9,504 nt of DNA from Candidatus Mediterraneibacter gallistercoris (GTDB lineage Bacteria; Bacillota_A; Clostridia; Lachnospirales; Lachnospiraceae): positions 1 through 9,504 of the forward strand of contig DWWI01000095.1 in the NCBI GenBank assembly GCA_019119745.1, in the 5' to 3' direction. The notes below the pieces were generated by a model. It searched no databases. It saw only the letters and a program-made list of their open reading frames with translations, and was not told the DNA's origin. Made by a program: the position numbers and the translations under genes. Positions 7,251 to 9,504 of the stretch are shown here, one piece after another (position 1 is the first letter of the stretch; the number at the start of each line of letters is the position of its first letter).

Positions 7251-7880
7251 TCAGACTTCCCTGAGGTTGCGGATGCGGTTTTGGATATCGGTTTCAAATT
7301 CTTCATCCGTGAGCTGCGGATCCTTCGTCTCACGCCATATTGTACAGGGAAGTTCCTCACATTTTGCACAGCTTGTCAGATGTTTCCGGTTCACCGCGCA
7401 GCGGTAGATGGGACAGGCTTTTCCTTTGAGCGCGTGAAATACTTTACCGCACAGCTCATTGCATCCTTTACATATATTTCCGTAACACCCGCATTCCGAA
7501 CAGTCAGCTCCGCAGCAGGTGATCCCGAGAATATCTCTCTGGCGGCGCCTGCTGAAGCTTTCGAGGACCAGCCGGTATGATTCGTCCAGCATATCTTTCA
7601 TCAGATCATCCGGTACGGCTCCGTCCGGGCGGATGGAATTCCAGTGGACTTTGTCTGAATAATATCCCGGTATGATATCCGTGTAGAGTCTTCGCATATA
7701 ATCGCCTCTTACCGGATCTAGCTTAAGGTTGATATAGTATGGCTTATTTTCCTGATCAAGACATATCGCAGCGAACATCCTGCCTCCGACATGATACCGG
7801 ATCCAGTTCCAGACAGGCTGCAGATCCTTTGTTACGCCCTTTTTCTTCAATAGATAGTCATCCATCCATGTATATTTCAT
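7251..7880 (-). CDS. MmcQ/YjbR family domain fused to a cysteine-rich DUF3795 domain
   Basis: A 209-residue protein with two parts. Residues about 1-112 resemble the MmcQ/YjbR fold (CyaY-like, proposed to bind DNA), including FAAICLDQENKPYYINLKLDP and PGYYSDKVHWNSIRPDG with a following helix. Residues about 119-185 resemble DUF3795, a zinc-ribbon-like region with 13 Cys between 122 and 179. They include CCGADCSECGCYGNICKGC, then CPIYRCAVNRKHLTSCAKCEELPC. Many paired Cys suggest metal binding (zinc or an Fe-S cluster), which is inference. The start ATG (7878-7880) follows AAAAGGAG closely, 22 nt after the WYL regulator stop, so the two are co-transcribed. Function is unknown for both domains in this setting. 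Confidence 0.9.
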   Translation of the reverse strand: MKYTWMDDYLLKKKGVTKDLQPVWNWIRYHVGGRMFAAICLDQENKPYYINLKLDPVRGDYMRRLYTDIIPGYYSDKVHWNSIRPDGAVPDDLMKDMLDESYRLVLESFSRRRQRDILGITCCGADCSECGCYGNICKGCNELCGKVFHALKGKACPIYRCAVNRKHLTSCAKCEELPCTIWRETKDPQLTDEEFETDIQNRIRNLREV

Positions 7881-7902
7881 GTTGCGTCTCCTTTTCTATA
7901 TG

Positions 7903-8877
7903 CTAACTTGTTTTTGTTTTACCGATGTCTGTGATATTACATTTTTCATCATGCCCGTGCTTGTTGCCGCTGGTATACAGATCAGACATTTTGCGGATCG
8001 TTTCTCCAAGTTCTTCTCTCAGAAATTCCGGCTCAAGCAGTTCGGCTTTTTCCCCGAATGTCAGGAGCCATGAAATCAGATTATCTCTGCTGGTGTAATC
8101 GGCGTGGAAGAGCAGCCGTCCATTCTGTAATTCTTCAAAACATCCGCTGCCGAATTCCTCAATCAGGCGCCATTTACATTCTTTATCAAAGAGAGCTTTG
8201 ACGCGAATACCGCCCGGAAAGATCCGTTCATTGCTCAGATCCGGATACGGGGCAGTGCGCTTCTCAAATTTTTCATCTTCATCTGCCGTAAGTACTTCCA
8301 TACGGTTCAGTTTGAACAGGCGGTAGTCTTCTCTTTGGCGGCACCAACCCCACACATACCAGCTTGACCAGCAGAAGATCAGATAATAGGGCTCTATTAC
8401 CCGGCGGCTTTCGCCATTCGGAGAGTAATAATGGAATTCAAGAAGCGACCTGTTGTCAATGGCTCTGCGGATCAGCTCAATCTTCGGGGCCAGAGACTCC
8501 TTATACCACGAAGAAAGATCGATCAGAATAGACTGATCACCTGTCATAAAATCAGAAGAACCGGCGGAGAGTTTTTCCATCAGCTGCCCGTAACGATTCG
8601 TGCCGTTGATACTGTCCAGACTTCTGAGACCTGCGAGGATATCTTTCATTTCCGAATTCGTCAGCAGGGTGCGGTCGATCCTGAATCCATCCATAATAGA
8701 AATACCGCCGTTTACTCCTTGTTTTGTTACAATCGGGATTCCCGCCTGACACAAAGCGTCGATATCCCTGTTAATGGTTCTGCGAGACACTTCAAAATGC
8801 TTAGCAAGATCTGGGGCGGTTACATTCTCTTTTTGCAATAATATAGACAGGATTCCGATAAGCCGATCAATCTTCAT
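7903..8877 (-). CDS. WYL-domain transcriptional regulator (YafY/YobV-like)
   Basis: A 324-residue cytoplasmic regulator. Residues 1-60 form an HTH_11/DeoR-like winged helix (MKIDRLIGILSILLQ, then APDLAKHFEVSRRTINRDIDAL with the recognition helix at about 31-42, and a GVNGGI wing). Residues about 130-200 form the WYL ligand-sensing domain. The namesake motif appears as SSWYVWGWC (171-179), so the usual Leu is replaced by Val, followed by RLFKLNRMEVL. A WCX-type C-terminal part (about 224-300) carries GIRVKALFDKECKWRLIEEFG. Length is normal for the group. The start ATG (8875-8877) has AAAGGAG upstream and an extended -10 promoter. As first gene of the operon it probably controls its own transcription. 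Ligand unknown; WYL regulators in other bacteria respond to nucleic acid or other intracellular signals. Confidence 0.95.
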   Translation of the reverse strand: MKIDRLIGILSILLQKENVTAPDLAKHFEVSRRTINRDIDALCQAGIPIVTKQGVNGGISIMDGFRIDRTLLTNSEMKDILAGLRSLDSINGTNRYGQLMEKLSAGSSDFMTGDQSILIDLSSWYKESLAPKIELIRRAIDNRSLLEFHYYSPNGESRRVIEPYYLIFCWSSWYVWGWCRQREDYRLFKLNRMEVLTADEDEKFEKRTAPYPDLSNERIFPGGIRVKALFDKECKWRLIEEFGSGCFEELQNGRLLFHADYTSRDNLISWLLTFGEKAELLEPEFLREELGETIRKMSDLYTSGNKHGHDEKCNITDIGKTKTS

Positions 8878-8883
8878 AAACTG

Positions 8884-8914
8884 CTCCTTTCGTTTATTTG
8901 TGGCTATTATATCA
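8884..8914 (-). promoter_or_regulatory. Extended -10 promoter and RBS for the WYL-led operon
   Basis: Read on the minus strand, TGATATAAT gives a perfect -10 (complement of 8906-8911) with the TG extension (8912-8914). No good -35 lies 16-18 nt further upstream, which is usual for extended -10 promoters. AAAGGAG (complement of 8884-8890) is the ribosome binding site, 6 nt before the ATG. The transcript leader is only about 20 nt, so a repressor could act close to the start codon. Confidence 0.55.
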
Positions 8915-9087
8915 TGGAAAAGATGTCAGCTGTATGTCATGTTTCTATATATAAAAAAGATGAAAAGCACGAAAGATTTTGTTAACGACTGAGAGTATAA
9001 AAAAATAAGAGGGGCATCACATGTGAATAATGCCATGAAAGGAGATAAAAATAGTTGGAATTGCGTGAATTGTCTGAAATAAATAAA

Positions 9088-9143
9088 AAACAGAAAAAAC
9101 ATTGACAATTCCATTTTGTAGTGATAAGATAGCACCTGTCGCT
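9088..9143 (+). promoter_or_regulatory. rrn-type promoter P1
   Basis: The -35 TTGACA is at 9102-9107 and the -10 TAAGAT at 9125-9130, with a TG extension at 9122-9123 and exact 17-nt spacing. An A-rich tract (AAACAGAAAAAAC, 9088-9100) precedes the -35 and may act as an UP element. The transcript would start near G9138, within GTCGCT (9138-9143), a motif that recurs at the next two promoters. It is the most upstream of three copies. Confidence 0.8.
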
Positions 9144-9249
9144 GATGACGGGGACTTGAAAAGCCGCACGAGATCAGGCCAGCCGGAGACGCGGAGGCGG
9201 AACAGCCGGGGGCAGGAGAGCGGGACAAAAGGAGCCGGAAGCGCTGGAA

Positions 9250-9312
9250 AAACAGATGAAAAAAACTGTTGACAACGCCTTGCAGATGTGATAACCTATA
9301 CAGGCTGTCGCT
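9250..9312 (+). promoter_or_regulatory. rrn-type promoter P2
   Basis: TTGACA at 9269-9274, 17 nt, then TGA-TAACCT (-10 at 9292-9297), followed by GTCGCT at 9307-9312. An A-rich stretch from AAACAGA at 9250 lies upstream. The layout matches P1 and P3, although the -10 is further from consensus. It lies 167 nt downstream of P1, measured between the -35 elements. Confidence 0.78.
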
Positions 9313-9343
9313 TGAAACGGACCGAAAGGGAAGCGGATAAGCG

Positions 9344-9410
9344 AAACAGAAAAATAAAAAAAGTTCTTGACAAAGCGGAACGGATTTGATAAAATATTAA
9401 AGGTGTCGCT
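9344..9410 (+). promoter_or_regulatory. rrn-type promoter P3
   Basis: TTGACA at 9367-9372, 17 nt, then TGA-TAAAAT (-10 at 9390-9395, five of six consensus bases), followed by GTCGCTTGAGAG from 9405. An A-tract from AAACAGA at 9344 precedes it. This is the best match to consensus of the three and the one nearest the presumed 16S gene. A likely start is G9402 or G9403; a G start would fit the GTP-sensitive rRNA promoters known from Bacillus subtilis, which is inference. Confidence 0.82.
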
Positions 9411-9504
9411 TGAGAGAGAACGACAGGAACCTTGATAACTGAACAATAGACAACAACCCTTGAAAATTTCTTTGAAGAGAAAATTTCTAAGAACGGTTCA
9501 TACG
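9411..9504 (+). other. Leader of a presumed rRNA operon (16S gene just outside the window)
   Basis: After P3 comes CCTTGATAACTGAACA (9430-9445), close to the element found in clostridial rRNA leaders and spacers and partly resembling the boxA antitermination site. Next are two exact copies of GAAAATTTCT (9462-9471 and 9479-9488). Bases 9464-9471 can pair with 9478-9486 (one bulged A) around a six-base loop. The window ends at GAACGGTTCATACG before any mature 16S sequence. Together with three strong tandem promoters and no ORF, this points to an rRNA operon reading rightward. A tRNA or other stable-RNA operon cannot be fully excluded. Confidence 0.7.

Larger units (their letters stand above)
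8878..9504. other. Gene-free region between the WYL operon and the presumed rRNA operon
   Basis: No convincing protein gene is visible in these 627 nt. The left part (about 8915-9087) is A+T-rich and holds nothing recognisable. From about 9088 rightward come three tandem promoter modules and an rRNA-type leader, listed separately. The 130 nt between the first and second promoters are strikingly G- and purine-rich on the + strand (for example GCCGGAGACGCGGAGGCGG near 9182). Open frames read from this region (for example 8926-9228 and 9174-9446 on the minus strand) have low-complexity, non-protein-like translations and no RBS. Confidence 0.75.

Noticed and set aside
9035..9105. Two tiny overlapping frames (15 codons with a CVNC motif from ATG 9035; 16 codons from TTG 9055)
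   Set aside because: The first has no RBS. The second has AAAGGAG 10 nt before a TTG and runs into the P1 -35. Both are too short and unsupported.
1..9504. CRISPR arrays, insertion sequences, att sites, tRNA genes
   Set aside because: No regularly spaced repeats, transposase-like frames, terminal inverted repeats or cloverleaf patterns were seen on reading both strands.

Overview
The window looks like chromosomal DNA of a gut-type Firmicute, most likely a Lachnospiraceae (Clostridia). The reasons are the moderate GC content, strong AAGGAG-type ribosome binding sites, a YesN/YesM-type two-component pair beside sugar ABC transporter genes, and a tandem-promoter rRNA leader of clostridial type at the right edge. 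The taxon is inferred from these features, not from a marker gene.

Left part (1-6224, + strand): the 3' end of a MalG-type carbohydrate ABC permease is followed by a strong stem-loop that probably ends that operon. A new unit then begins with an AraC-type response regulator. Its coding sequence overlaps that of a YesM-type sensor histidine kinase by 35 nt, and the kinase overlaps an extracellular solute-binding lipoprotein gene by an ATGA junction. The lipoprotein gene carries an in-frame amber codon at 5292-5294. The same frame stays open after it for 119 codons with family-like sequence, so this looks like a recent nonsense mutation (or a base-call error) in a gene of about 568 codons. A histidine phosphatase gene follows 27 nt later.

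Middle part (6230-8877, - strand): a compact four-gene set reads toward the first block. In transcription order it is a WYL-domain HTH regulator, an MmcQ/YjbR-DUF3795 fusion protein, a GyrI-like domain protein and a small COG2388-type GNAT acetyltransferase. The intergenic gaps are 22, 75 and 37 nt, each start has a good ribosome binding site, and an extended -10 promoter precedes the regulator. The convergent stops of the two blocks are 5 nt apart.

Right part (8878-9504): no convincing protein gene. It holds three tandem sigma-A-type promoters, each TTGACA / 17 nt / TGA-TAAnnT followed by GTCGCT. After them comes a leader with a CCTTGATAACTGAACA element and an AAATTTCT hairpin. This is best read as the promoter and leader region of an rRNA operon whose 16S gene starts just beyond the window.

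Working model: the left block is a sugar-sensing unit in which a surface solute-binding protein may present the ligand to the YesM-like kinase, whose regulator then controls transport genes. In this strain the sensing protein may be broken. The middle block is a separate, probably self-regulated accessory operon of unknown function. No exotic undescribed system is evident. The most notable items are the amber-interrupted lipoprotein, the kinase/binding-protein coupling, the WYL-led operon and the triplicated rrn promoter.
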